Source: AG41 sp965653495 (lineage in GTDB: Bacteria > Gemmatimonadota > Gemmatimonadetes > Gemmatimonadales > GWC2-71-9). From it: 16,605 nt of DNA. Below are positions 1 to 7,778 of this stretch, one piece after another. Each line of letters starts with the position of its first letter. The stretch's first letter is position 1. A model generated the notes under the pieces. That model made no database searches. It was not told the DNA's origin and saw only the letters and a list, made by a program, of their open reading frames with translations. Position numbers and translations under genes: made by a program. Location of the stretch: the NCBI GenBank assembly GCA_965653495.1, contig CBFHAJ010000079.1, positions 1 to 16,605 on the forward strand, written 5' to 3'.

Positions 1-73
1 CAGGCCCGGCAGGAATCGAACCTGCAACCCCCGGTTTTGGAGACCGGTGCTCTACCAATTGAGCTACGGACCT
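1..73 (-). tRNA. tRNA-Trp (anticodon CCA)
   Basis: Read on the minus strand, the sequence folds as a cloverleaf. The 7-bp acceptor stem AGGTCCG/CGGGCCT has one G-T pair. The D-arm contains AGCTCAATTGGTAGAGC, and the anticodon stem CCGGT/ACCGG encloses the loop CTCCAAA with anticodon CCA. The T-arm carries GGTTCGATTCC, and the discriminator base is G at position 1. Whether CCA is encoded cannot be seen because the gene ends at the window edge. In many bacteria tRNA-Trp lies just upstream of secE-nusG-rplK; if so here, those genes would lie to the left of the window, which is an inference. Confidence 0.95.
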
Positions 74-404
74 AGGAATTGATGCTGCTGGAAGTTACAG
101 AAGCGGAAACGTCCGCGGAACCCTCAGAGCGTCACCTGCTTGACCGAGCTTGACCGAGCACGCGCACCTCAATCCGTCCGTCCTGAAAGACGGGGTGGTC
201 GCGCCCTTCAGGGCCCGTGCCGTCGCCGAGCCGCCCCTGCGACTTCGCGTGGACGGCTTCAATCGATCTCGCAGCAACGACCTTGACCTCAGGTCTCAGC
301 GGCTTGACGACAGCGTTCGATCTGTTCGCGACAGGTGGCAGGATCTTGACGGTGACCGACGGCGCTGCGATGTCAGGTAATGCGGGTCTCGCGGATGTGA
401 CGCG
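74..404. other. Intergenic stretch with no recognisable gene
   Basis: I see no protein or RNA gene here that I can support. There is a direct repeat of the 10-mer TTGACCGAGC at 140-159. There is also a short hairpin at about 178-193 (CCGTC, a 6-nt loop, GACGG). Neither is followed by a T-tract. Short ORFs across this stretch are Arg/Ser-rich in every frame, as expected from GC-rich non-coding DNA. Together with the candidate ORF at 405-647 and the spacer to position 776, this makes a gap of about 700 bp between the two tRNA genes. Confidence 0.5.
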
Positions 405-647
405 CTACTGCTCGATGATCCGCATTCCCTGGGGGTCCGACACCCGCCGGTTGGGCCCGGAGCTGCGGCGGCTCATGACGCGGCGTTCGACACCGCTGCG
501 ACGCTCCGCGGCGACGGCGACCATCTCGCGCCGCCGGTCGCGCACCAGGCGGCGCCCGAGATCGCGCCGCCGATCCCACCCACGCCGTCGAGGCTGGTTT
601 CCCGAAAGTCGATCCCTGGACATGATGAGGAAGTCCTTAGGGTCCAC
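405..647 (-). CDS. Small Arg-rich hypothetical protein (80 aa)
   Basis: This is a weak candidate gene. It starts at GTG 647; an alternative ATG at 623 would give 72 aa. It ends with TAG at 405-407. The protein has no domain I recognise. Its second half is built of Arg-pair repeats (DRRRE, ERRSGVERR, SRRSSGPNRR), like the basic RRSGxDRR-type linkers and tails found in some signalling proteins. Third codon positions are mostly G or C and the frame is open throughout, which supports coding. However, no clear Shine-Dalgarno precedes either start, and GC-rich DNA gives long Arg-rich ORFs by chance. It lies on the same strand as both flanking tRNAs. If real, the high positive charge suggests nucleic-acid or membrane-surface contact, but no function can be assigned. 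Confidence 0.35.
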   Translation of the reverse strand: MDPKDFLIMSRDRLSGNQPRRRGWDRRRDLGRRLVRDRRREMVAVAAERRSGVERRVMSRRSSGPNRRVSDPQGMRIIEQ

Positions 648-754
648 TCGCGGTGCATTAACGGGGCCAGGCGACTTGATGCGCTATCAGCTTGACAGTA
701 CTGGAGATACGAGACAGAACCGGGGAACAGGTGTGCTGGCAATCCAACGGCGGA

Positions 755-769
755 TGTTGCAACGCAACA
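755..769 (-). terminator. Possible terminator or processing hairpin after tRNA-His
   Basis: Seven bases beyond the tRNA-His 3' end, the minus strand has a perfect small hairpin: TGTTGC, loop GTT, GCAACA. No T-tract follows, so it is a weak intrinsic terminator at best. It may instead mark the 3' trailer that is removed during tRNA maturation. Confidence 0.25.
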
Positions 770-776
770 GCATCAG

Positions 777-851
777 GGTGGCTGACGGGAATCGAACCCG
801 CAACCTCTGGAGCCACAGTCCAGCGCTCTAACCGATTGAGCTACAGCCACC
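777..851 (-). tRNA. tRNA-His (anticodon GTG)
   Basis: The minus-strand cloverleaf has acceptor stem GTGGCTG/CAGCCAC, D-arm AGCTCAATCGGTTAGAGC, anticodon stem CTGGA/TCCAG with loop CTGTGGC (anticodon GTG), and T-arm GGTTCGATTCC. The diagnostic extra G at position -1 (base 851) faces a C discriminator (base 777), the hallmark of bacterial tRNA-His. CCA is not encoded; the bases after the discriminator read CCT. The gene begins 40 nt downstream of the thioesterase stop codon on the same strand, so it may be reached by read-through from the NRPS operon. Plus-strand ORFs across this tRNA (peptides such as TGIEPATSGATV) are the usual false calls over tRNA genes. Confidence 0.96.
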
Positions 852-891
852 ACGGTAGACACAACTTAGCCGCGAGCGGCTGGACGCGGTA

Positions 892-1860
892 CTAGGCGCG
901 CAGCGCCTCGCGGACCAGGTCCGCAAACTCCCGCGCATGCGGCTCGAGCAGCATGGTATCGCCGGCGCAGCCCTCCGGCCCGAAATACTCTTCGCAGTCC
1001 TCCGCCAGCCCCCGCCATAGCGGCCCCGCGGACGGGAGCCACGTCTGGCTCGGCCAGAACAGCCGCAGTCGCCCCGCGAAACCGGAGGGGGGCGCGTAGC
1101 GCCGCAACGCGGCGAGCGTGGCGCGCTCCACGGCGCGGCGGCGCCCCCGCACCGGGTCCTGGACCGCGAGCTCCGCCGAGTCACGCCGCTCCCGGCGGTA
1201 GCGCCGCTTGCGCTCCAGGTACTGGCGCCAGCGCCCGGGGGAAACCCAGGCCAGCGAGCGGACGCGCTCGCCGGCCCGCTCGAGCAGCCGCGCCAGACGC
1301 CACCACTGCTGGTGCGGAAACCGATACCAGGTCGGAAACGGGCTCCCGAGCAGGACAACCGTGACGTCCGCCCCGCCCCGCAGCAGCTCGCGCCCCACCT
1401 CGAACGCCGTAGCGCCACCGGCGCAGTACCCCGCGACGATGTACGGCCCGACTGGCCGGAAGGCGCGGATCTGTGTGATGAAATAGGCGGCGAGGTCTGC
1501 GATCCGGGTGAGCGGCGCGCTTGCGCCGTCGAGACCGGGAGGCTCGAGCCCGAAGAAGGGTTGATCGTCTCCCAGGTAGCGGGCCAGCGCACGGTAGCAG
1601 AACACGTCGCCATTGTGGCCCGCCACTCCGAAAATGGGCGTCCGCGTGCCGCCCGACTGCAGCGGCACGATCGCACGCTGCTGCAGTGCCAGTGCCTCGC
1701 CCGCCCGGAGGAACGAGAGGATCTCCGTCTTGCGGCTCGCCAGCTCGGCGCGCAGCTCGGGGGTCAAGACCCCGGCGGGCGCCGCGCACCGCAGCTGCTC
1801 GCCGTCCGCCCACAGCTGAACGTCGCGTTCGCGCAGCTCGGCGAGAAAGGCGGGCAGCAT
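892..1860 (-). CDS. Stand-alone NRPS thioesterase with TubC-type N-terminal docking domain
   Basis: The protein has 322 aa. Residues 1-53 (AELRERDVQLWADGEQLR...LTPELRAELASRKTEIL) match the TubC N-terminal docking domain, which normally sits at the front of a downstream NRPS subunit. Residues of about 65-320 form an alpha/beta-hydrolase thioesterase of the NRPS/PKS release type. The nucleophile elbow is GYCAGG with Cys146 in place of the usual Ser, and the catalytic His is H308 (LEPHAREF). The position after the next core strand, where this family usually has Asp, reads LLGSPFP, so the acid is missing or relocated. The start ATG shares one base with the NRPS stop (TAATG), implying translational coupling. 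The likely role is in-trans release or cyclisation of the peptide from the second carrier protein. A longer frame reaching up to 2526 is only an overlap with the NRPS and is not used. An editing (type II) thioesterase is the alternative, but the docking domain argues for product release. Confidence 0.9.
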   Translation of the reverse strand: MLPAFLAELRERDVQLWADGEQLRCAAPAGVLTPELRAELASRKTEILSFLRAGEALALQQRAIVPLQSGGTRTPIFGVAGHNGDVFCYRALARYLGDDQPFFGLEPPGLDGASAPLTRIADLAAYFITQIRAFRPVGPYIVAGYCAGGATAFEVGRELLRGGADVTVVLLGSPFPTWYRFPHQQWWRLARLLERAGERVRSLAWVSPGRWRQYLERKRRYRRERRDSAELAVQDPVRGRRRAVERATLAALRRYAPPSGFAGRLRLFWPSQTWLPSAGPLWRGLAEDCEEYFGPEGCAGDTMLLEPHAREFADLVREALRA

Positions 1861-4800
1861 TACAGCGCGATCTCCTCTCGCTCGCCCCCGGCCGCAGCAC
1901 CGACTGGCGGTCCCTCCGCCGCCCACGTCAAGGCGTCGACCACGCGCGCGAGCGCCGTGACCGTCGGGTGCTCGAACAGATTGCGCAGCGGCACCGCGAC
2001 GCCGGTGACGGCCCGCAGCTGGGACACGAGCCGTGCCGCCATGAGCGAGTGGCCGCCCAGATCGAAGAAGCTGTCGAGTACGCCGAAATCGGAACGCTCC
2101 AGCACGCTCTGGAACAGGCCCAGCACCGTACGCTCGGTCGGCGTGCGGGGCGCGACCGCCGGCTCTCCCCCCCCCCCAACCGAGCGCGTCGCCGCCCGAT
2201 CGCGATGCGGGGCGGGCAGCGCCTTGCGATCGAGCTTCCCGTTGGCGGTCCGCGGCAGCGCCCGCAACATCACGAAATCGGCGGGCACCATGTACTCCGG
2301 CGCGTTGGCGCGGATGAGCGCTCGCAGCTCCTCGCCCAGGTCGGACGGCGGCGGAATCCGCTCCGTGACGACATAGGCCACGAGCCGCTTGTCGCCCGGT
2401 ACGTCCTCCCGCGCAATCACCACGACGGCGCGGACGGCGGGATGACGGCCGATGATCGCCTCGATTTCGCCCGCCTCGATGCGGAACCCGCGCACCTTCA
2501 TCTGGTGATCGCTGCGGCCCAGCCACTCGAGCCGTCCATCGGGGAGCCAGCGCGCCACATCCCCGGTGCGATACAGGCGCGCGTTCGACGAGAATGGACT
2601 CGCGATGAAGCGCTCCCGCGTCAGGTCATCCCGGTGCAGGTAGCCGCGGGCCACACCGGCGCCGCCGATGTAGAGCTCTCCCGCGAGACCCGGCGGCACG
2701 AGGTGGTGCTGCGCGTCGAGCACCAGGACCTGCGTGTTGGCGATCGGGCGGCCGATCGGTGCCGTGCCGTCCGCGGTGGTCACCCGCTCGATGGTAGACC
2801 AGACCGTGGTCTCGGTCGGCCCGTACATGTTCCACAGCTCGCCGCAGCGCGAGAGCAGCGCCTGGGCCAGGCCAGGGGGCAGCGCCTCGCCGCCGCACAG
2901 GATCTTGAGCGTGGGCGACCCACTCCAGTGCGCATCGACGAGCGCCCGCCAGGTCGCCGGAGTAGCCTGCATCACCGTGCACGCCGAGTCGCGTACCCGC
3001 GCGATCAGACGGACGGGATCGAGCGCGTCGTCCCGGCTGGCGATCACGACGCGACCGCCGCTGATGAGCGGCAGGAACAGCTCGAGCGCCGCGATATCGA
3101 ACGACAGGGTGGTCACCGCCAATAGCGTATCGGCGGGCGTGAAGCCGGGAGACCGCTGCATGGAGAGCAGGAAATTGGTGAGCGCGGCGTGCGGAATCTC
3201 CACGCCCTTCGGCTCCCCCGTCGAACCGGACGTGTACAGCACGTACGCAATGTCGGCCGGCGTGGCGGCTCGATGCTCCCGCGCTGCAGCGGCCACCTGT
3301 TCCCGCACCCAGTCACCGTCGAGGCGTACGACCGCCTGCGGGCTGGCGGGCAGCCGCTGATCGAGGTCCCGATGCGTGACGAGCACGGGCATCTCGCTGT
3401 CTGTCACCATGCGGCCGAGCCGGGCTGGCGGGAACGAGGGATCGAGCGGGACGTACGTGCCGCCCGCCTTGAGTACCCCCAGCAGCGCCACCACCATCTC
3501 GGGCGAGCGTTCCACACACACGCCGACGCGCGTACCAGGCGCGACACCCAGCTGATGCAGCTGATCCGCCAGGTGGCCGGCGCGGCGCTCCAGCTCGCCG
3601 TACGTGACGCGTTCTGCATCGCACACCACCGCGACGTGCTCCGGTGTGCGCGCCGCCTGCGCCGCGATCAGCTCGTGTACGCAAGCGTCGCTCTCGGCGA
3701 ACGTCGTCGCCGTATCGTTCCACTCCACCAGCACCTGCCGGCGCTCGTCCTCGGTGAGCAGCGGCGCCGCGGAGACCGGCTGGTCCGGATCACGCGTGAG
3801 CGTATCCAGCAGCGCGACGTAGTGACCGCACAGGCGCCGCATGGTCGGGGCCGTGAACAGGTCGGTGCTGTACTCCACCAGCCCGTCGAGTCCATGACCG
3901 GCCTGGGAGATGAAGAGCGTCAGATCGAACTTCGCCGTGCCGGTGTCCAGCTCGCGGTGGCCCGACACCTTTGACACCTGCGAGACCCCGTCGATGTCGT
4001 GCAGCACGAACAGGACGTTGCACAACGGCGTGCGACTGGGGTCCGGCTCGCGCGTCACCGCGGTGACGAGGTGCTCGAAGGGGAGATCGGGATGCGCATA
4101 GGCGCCGAGCGCCCGCTCGCGCACCTGGCGCAGCAGGCCGCGGAACGTCAGCTGGTCGGTGAATTGCGAACGCAGCACGACAGTATTAAGGAAGCAGCCG
4201 ATCAGGCCCTCGGTTTCGCGCAGGGTGCGCCCCGAGATCGGCGTGCCGACCAGGACGTCGTCCTGATTGGTGTAGCGATACAACAGGGCCGCAAACGCCG
4301 CCTCCAGGGTCATGAACAACGTCGCCTGCTCCTCCCGGCCCAGCGCCGTGAGCCGGTCCGGCAGGTCGCCCGGCAGCGCGAAGCTCTCCGTCGCGCCGCG
4401 GAAACTCTGCACCGCGGGACGCGGCTTGTCGGTGAGCAGGTCGAGCGCGGGAGGCGCGTCCGCGAGCTGTTCCTTCCAGTACGCCAGCTCCTTCTCGAGC
4501 ACCTCGCCCTGGAGCCATTCGCGCTGCCAGCGGGCAAAGTCGCTGTACTGGATCGGCAGCTCCGCGAGCGGCGAGGGCTTCCCTTTCCGGAACGCGTCGT
4601 ACAGCTGACCGATTTCCTGATGCACCAGCTCCATGGACCATTCGTCGGCGATGATGTGATGAATGGTCAAGAGCAGCCGGTGCTCGTCGCGGGACCAATG
4701 CACCACCGTGGCCCGCAACAGCGGTGCCTGCCCCAGGTCGAAGGCGGCACGTCCCTGTTCGCGCACGCGAGCATCCCACTCGCGTTCCCGCTCCGCCGGC

Positions 4801-7778
4801 GAACGGGAGCCGAGGTCGACCTCCGCCAGCGGCAGCTCGACCGCCGGCAGGACGACCTGCACCAAGCGGCCGTCCCGCTGGGTGAACAGCGTCCGCAGCA
4901 CCGCGTGGCGGCGCACCAGCTCGTCTATGGCGCGCCGCAGCGCCGCCGCGTCGTATTTCCCGCGGATGGGAACGACGTCGGTCCTGGTGTAGGCGGGGCT
5001 GCCCGGAGCCAGCTGGTCGAGGACCCAGATCTGCTCCTGCATGAACGACAGGGCGGACGTGTCGCCGTCGGCGCGATGCTCGATCCGCCGCGCCTGGCCG
5101 CTCACCCCCTTCATGTCGCTCAGTGCCTTGGACAAGGCGGCGACCGTCGGGTGCTCGAACAACGTGCGTGTCTGCAGATCCACGTCGAACAGCTCGCGGA
5201 TGCGGGACGTGGCCTTGATCGCGAGCAACGAATGCCCGCCCAGATCGAAAAAGTCATCGTGCAAGCCCACGCGCGGCACTTTGAGCAGCTCGCTCCAGAT
5301 CGCGGCCAGGGTCTTCTCGGTCTCGGTGAGCGGCCGGCTGGGCCCGGGAGCGAGCGCGGGGGCGCCCGCGGTGCCCGGCGCGCCCTGGACCGGAACGGCC
5401 GCCAGCGCTTCGCGATCGACCTTGCCGTTGGCGTTGAGCGGCAACTCGTCCAGCAACACGAACGTCGACGGGATCATGTACTGGGGCACCCGGGCCGCGA
5501 GGTGCTGGCGCAGCCCGGCGGGCGTCAACACCTGCCCGTCCGCGGCCAGCCGCACGCGCGAGCTCGTGTCCCGCAGCTCGGCTGGGGGCCGGGTCGCGTA
5601 CACGTAGCACAGCTCGGTGCGGCGCAGCAGGGGATCCTGCTCCACATGGAACACGAAGCCGTGCCGCTCGAGCAGCGCCGTGATCGGCTGGAGATTCTTC
5701 GCCTGATCCACTTCGATCACCAGCTGACGAATCTTGGCCCAGTCGGCGTCCTCGATGCCGTGGAGCACGTCGAGCTCGCTCTTCTCGACGTTGATCTTCA
5801 GCAGGTCGATGCGCTCGATGCCCTCTTCGGCGATGACGCCGGAGAGCGTGCGCAGCCGGGCAGCGATGGTGCGCGCGCGCAGCCGCTCGTCGATCACGGC
5901 GCCGATGGCCGCCGCCTCCCGCTCGTCGGTGGGGGGGGAGCCCGCCTGCTGGTTCGTGACATAGTTCTTGACCACCTCGCGCTCGGTGGTCGCGTCGGCG
6001 TAGAACCCGGAGAGCAGCGACAAACCCTCGAAGAACGTGAGGTCCGCGGAGCCGCTGTGCCGCGACAATCCGACCGGGAGGCACCGCACCCCCCCTTCAC
6101 CCCAGGCCGCGGCGTTGGCTTCGAGGCAGGCGAAGGCGACCGGGTTGGGCTCGAACGCGACGATGCGCAGATTCTTCGCCAGCCGGCTCGCGAACACGGT
6201 GAACAGTCCGATGTTCGCGCCCGCGTCCACGATGCAGTCGCCGTCGCGGATCGTGATCCCGTGGCGCAAGTAGGCCTGCAGCACGAACACTTCGTTGTAG
6301 ATGTAATCCGTCTCGTTGCGGTTCAGATGGGCGACGGACGACCCGTCGGGCAGCACATACAGGGACTGCGGGCTTCCCCACAGCGCCTGCTCCGCTCGCT
6401 GCGGCACCACGTACGCGACCAGCTGCTTGTGACCGCTCGCGGCGTCCTCGCGGGCGCGCACCACCGCGTCCCGCACGCCGTGATGATCCTTGAGCGCCGC
6501 CTCGATCTCGGCCGGCTCGATACGATAGCCGTGCAGCTTGATCTGATCGTCGATACGGCCGCAGAACTCTATGTTGCCGTCGGGCAGGAGTCGCGCCAGG
6601 TCGCCCGTGCGATAGAGGCGCGCGTCACCCTCCTCCGCGAACGGATCGGGCACGAACCGCTCGGCGGTCAACTCGGGACGGTTCAGGTAGCCGCGCGCTA
6701 CACCGCGCCCTCCGATGTACAGCTCCCCCTGCTCCCCGACCGCGACGGGCCGGCGGTCGGCATCGAGGATATGGACGGTGGCTCCCGGCAGCGGGACGCC
6801 GAGCGGCAGCGTCCCGGAGGGCGTCGTGACGACGCCTGCGCCCACCGGATAGGTGAGCACGCCGACGGTGGTCTCGGTGGGCCCGTAGTGGTTGAAGATC
6901 TCACACTCGGGCGCCATCGCACGGAGGCGCGCGATCCAATCGAGGCGCGACGCCTCGCCGCCCAGGATCAGCCGTCGCCGGGGCATCACGCGCTCCGGAT
7001 GCGGGCCGACTTGCAGCGCGGCCAGATGCGACGGCACGATCTTCAGGACGTCGATCCGCTCACGCTCGCAATAGGCCGCGAGCAGGTCCTGATTCTCCGC
7101 CCGCTCGCGCGAGACGACGTGCAGCGAGCCGCCGGTGGCGAGCGCGGGGAAGATCACCGTGTTGCCGAGGTCCGCGGCGACGGTCGAGACGGTGGCGTGA
7201 TTCATCCCGCGCTCGAAGCGCAGCCGCTGCGCGACGCCCAGCACGTAGTTCACGATATTGCGGTGCTCGATCGCCACGCCCTTGGGCCGCCCCGTGGTGC
7301 CGCTGGTGTAGATCACGTACGCCAGGTTCGCGGGCTCGCACGCAGGGGTGGCGGCGGCCTCGACCGAGGTCACAGCATGCCAGTCGAACTGGTCCAGGCA
7401 AACGACGTGCGCCAGGTCGCCGGGCACATTGTCCCGCAGACTCGTCTGCGTGAGCACAATCGTGGCCGCAGCGTCGGCCAGCAGGAACGCGATACGGTCA
7501 CGCGGATACGCCGCATCCACCGGTACGTACGCCGATCCCGCTTTGAGGACGCCCAGGATGCCCACGATCATCTCGAGGGACCGCTCGACGCACAGGCCGA
7601 TTCGGACATCGGGCCCCGCGCCGAGAGAGCGCAGGTGCCGGGCGAGGAGGGCGGCGCGGCGGTCGAGCTCGCGGTAGTCGAGCCGCTGGTCCTCGAACAC
7701 CACCGCCACCCGCTCGGGGGTGCGGCCGGCCTGTGCCTCGATGAGCTCGTGCAAGCAGAGTTCGTTCACAGTGCGCAA
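1860..7778 (-). CDS. Two-module NRPS, A(Asp)-embedded FkbM methyltransferase-PCP-C-A(Gly)-PCP
   Basis: The protein has 1972 aa. A1 spans about 1-795: YTSGTTGRPKG 157-167, YGPTE 298-302, A8 GYRIEPAEIE 417-426, then an insert at about 459-732, then A9 QYMIP 766-770 and A10 NGKVDR 783-788. The insert is an FkbM-type methyltransferase (IVDAGANIGLFT 516-527; LLKINVEKSELDVL 659-672). PCP1 carries DLGGHS with Ser850. The C domain (about 905-1345) has HHIIADEW 1040-1047 and looks LCL-like. A2 (about 1360-1855) has YTSGSTGEPKG 1515-1525. PCP2 has Ser1911. Binding-pocket residues by eye are D203 L204 T207 K246 I271 G273 H297 V305 G306 K785 for A1, Asp-like. For A2 they are D1561 I1562 L1565 Q1604 L1627 G1629 M1651 V1659 W1660 K1848, Gly-like. 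There is no starter C domain and no TE, and the tail EREEIAL may dock the next protein. TTG 7778 is chosen because AAGGAG sits 8 nt upstream. GTG 7769, overlapping the upstream TGA, is the alternative but lies 17 nt from that site. Confidence 0.95.
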   Translation of the reverse strand: MRTVNELCLHELIEAQAGRTPERVAVVFEDQRLDYRELDRRAALLARHLRSLGAGPDVRIGLCVERSLEMIVGILGVLKAGSAYVPVDAAYPRDRIAFLLADAAATIVLTQTSLRDNVPGDLAHVVCLDQFDWHAVTSVEAAATPACEPANLAYVIYTSGTTGRPKGVAIEHRNIVNYVLGVAQRLRFERGMNHATVSTVAADLGNTVIFPALATGGSLHVVSRERAENQDLLAAYCERERIDVLKIVPSHLAALQVGPHPERVMPRRRLILGGEASRLDWIARLRAMAPECEIFNHYGPTETTVGVLTYPVGAGVVTTPSGTLPLGVPLPGATVHILDADRRPVAVGEQGELYIGGRGVARGYLNRPELTAERFVPDPFAEEGDARLYRTGDLARLLPDGNIEFCGRIDDQIKLHGYRIEPAEIEAALKDHHGVRDAVVRAREDAASGHKQLVAYVVPQRAEQALWGSPQSLYVLPDGSSVAHLNRNETDYIYNEVFVLQAYLRHGITIRDGDCIVDAGANIGLFTVFASRLAKNLRIVAFEPNPVAFACLEANAAAWGEGGVRCLPVGLSRHSGSADLTFFEGLSLLSGFYADATTEREVVKNYVTNQQAGSPPTDEREAAAIGAVIDERLRARTIAARLRTLSGVIAEEGIERIDLLKINVEKSELDVLHGIEDADWAKIRQLVIEVDQAKNLQPITALLERHGFVFHVEQDPLLRRTELCYVYATRPPAELRDTSSRVRLAADGQVLTPAGLRQHLAARVPQYMIPSTFVLLDELPLNANGKVDREALAAVPVQGAPGTAGAPALAPGPSRPLTETEKTLAAIWSELLKVPRVGLHDDFFDLGGHSLLAIKATSRIRELFDVDLQTRTLFEHPTVAALSKALSDMKGVSGQARRIEHRADGDTSALSFMQEQIWVLDQLAPGSPAYTRTDVVPIRGKYDAAALRRAIDELVRRHAVLRTLFTQRDGRLVQVVLPAVELPLAEVDLGSRSPAEREREWDARVREQGRAAFDLGQAPLLRATVVHWSRDEHRLLLTIHHIIADEWSMELVHQEIGQLYDAFRKGKPSPLAELPIQYSDFARWQREWLQGEVLEKELAYWKEQLADAPPALDLLTDKPRPAVQSFRGATESFALPGDLPDRLTALGREEQATLFMTLEAAFAALLYRYTNQDDVLVGTPISGRTLRETEGLIGCFLNTVVLRSQFTDQLTFRGLLRQVRERALGAYAHPDLPFEHLVTAVTREPDPSRTPLCNVLFVLHDIDGVSQVSKVSGHRELDTGTAKFDLTLFISQAGHGLDGLVEYSTDLFTAPTMRRLCGHYVALLDTLTRDPDQPVSAAPLLTEDERRQVLVEWNDTATTFAESDACVHELIAAQAARTPEHVAVVCDAERVTYGELERRAGHLADQLHQLGVAPGTRVGVCVERSPEMVVALLGVLKAGGTYVPLDPSFPPARLGRMVTDSEMPVLVTHRDLDQRLPASPQAVVRLDGDWVREQVAAAAREHRAATPADIAYVLYTSGSTGEPKGVEIPHAALTNFLLSMQRSPGFTPADTLLAVTTLSFDIAALELFLPLISGGRVVIASRDDALDPVRLIARVRDSACTVMQATPATWRALVDAHWSGSPTLKILCGGEALPPGLAQALLSRCGELWNMYGPTETTVWSTIERVTTADGTAPIGRPIANTQVLVLDAQHHLVPPGLAGELYIGGAGVARGYLHRDDLTRERFIASPFSSNARLYRTGDVARWLPDGRLEWLGRSDHQMKVRGFRIEAGEIEAIIGRHPAVRAVVVIAREDVPGDKRLVAYVVTERIPPPSDLGEELRALIRANAPEYMVPADFVMLRALPRTANGKLDRKALPAPHRDRAATRSVGGGGEPAVAPRTPTERTVLGLFQSVLERSDFGVLDSFFDLGGHSLMAARLVSQLRAVTGVAVPLRNLFEHPTVTALARVVDALTWAAEGPPVGAAAGGEREEIAL

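Noticed and set aside
74..851. CRISPR array, integrase attachment site or mobile element near the tRNAs
   Set aside because: No regularly spaced repeats, no duplicated tRNA 3' end, and no integrase or transposase gene is seen in the window.
692..895. Plus-strand ORF with peptide TGIEPATSGATVQRS
   Set aside because: It is a read through the tRNA-His gene, a well-known false protein call; the cloverleaf explains the sequence.
1861..2526. N-terminal extension of the thioesterase frame up to 2526
   Set aside because: It overlaps the A2-PCP2 coding region in another frame and gives Arg/Gly-rich sequence. The TAATG junction and docking domain place the start at 1860.
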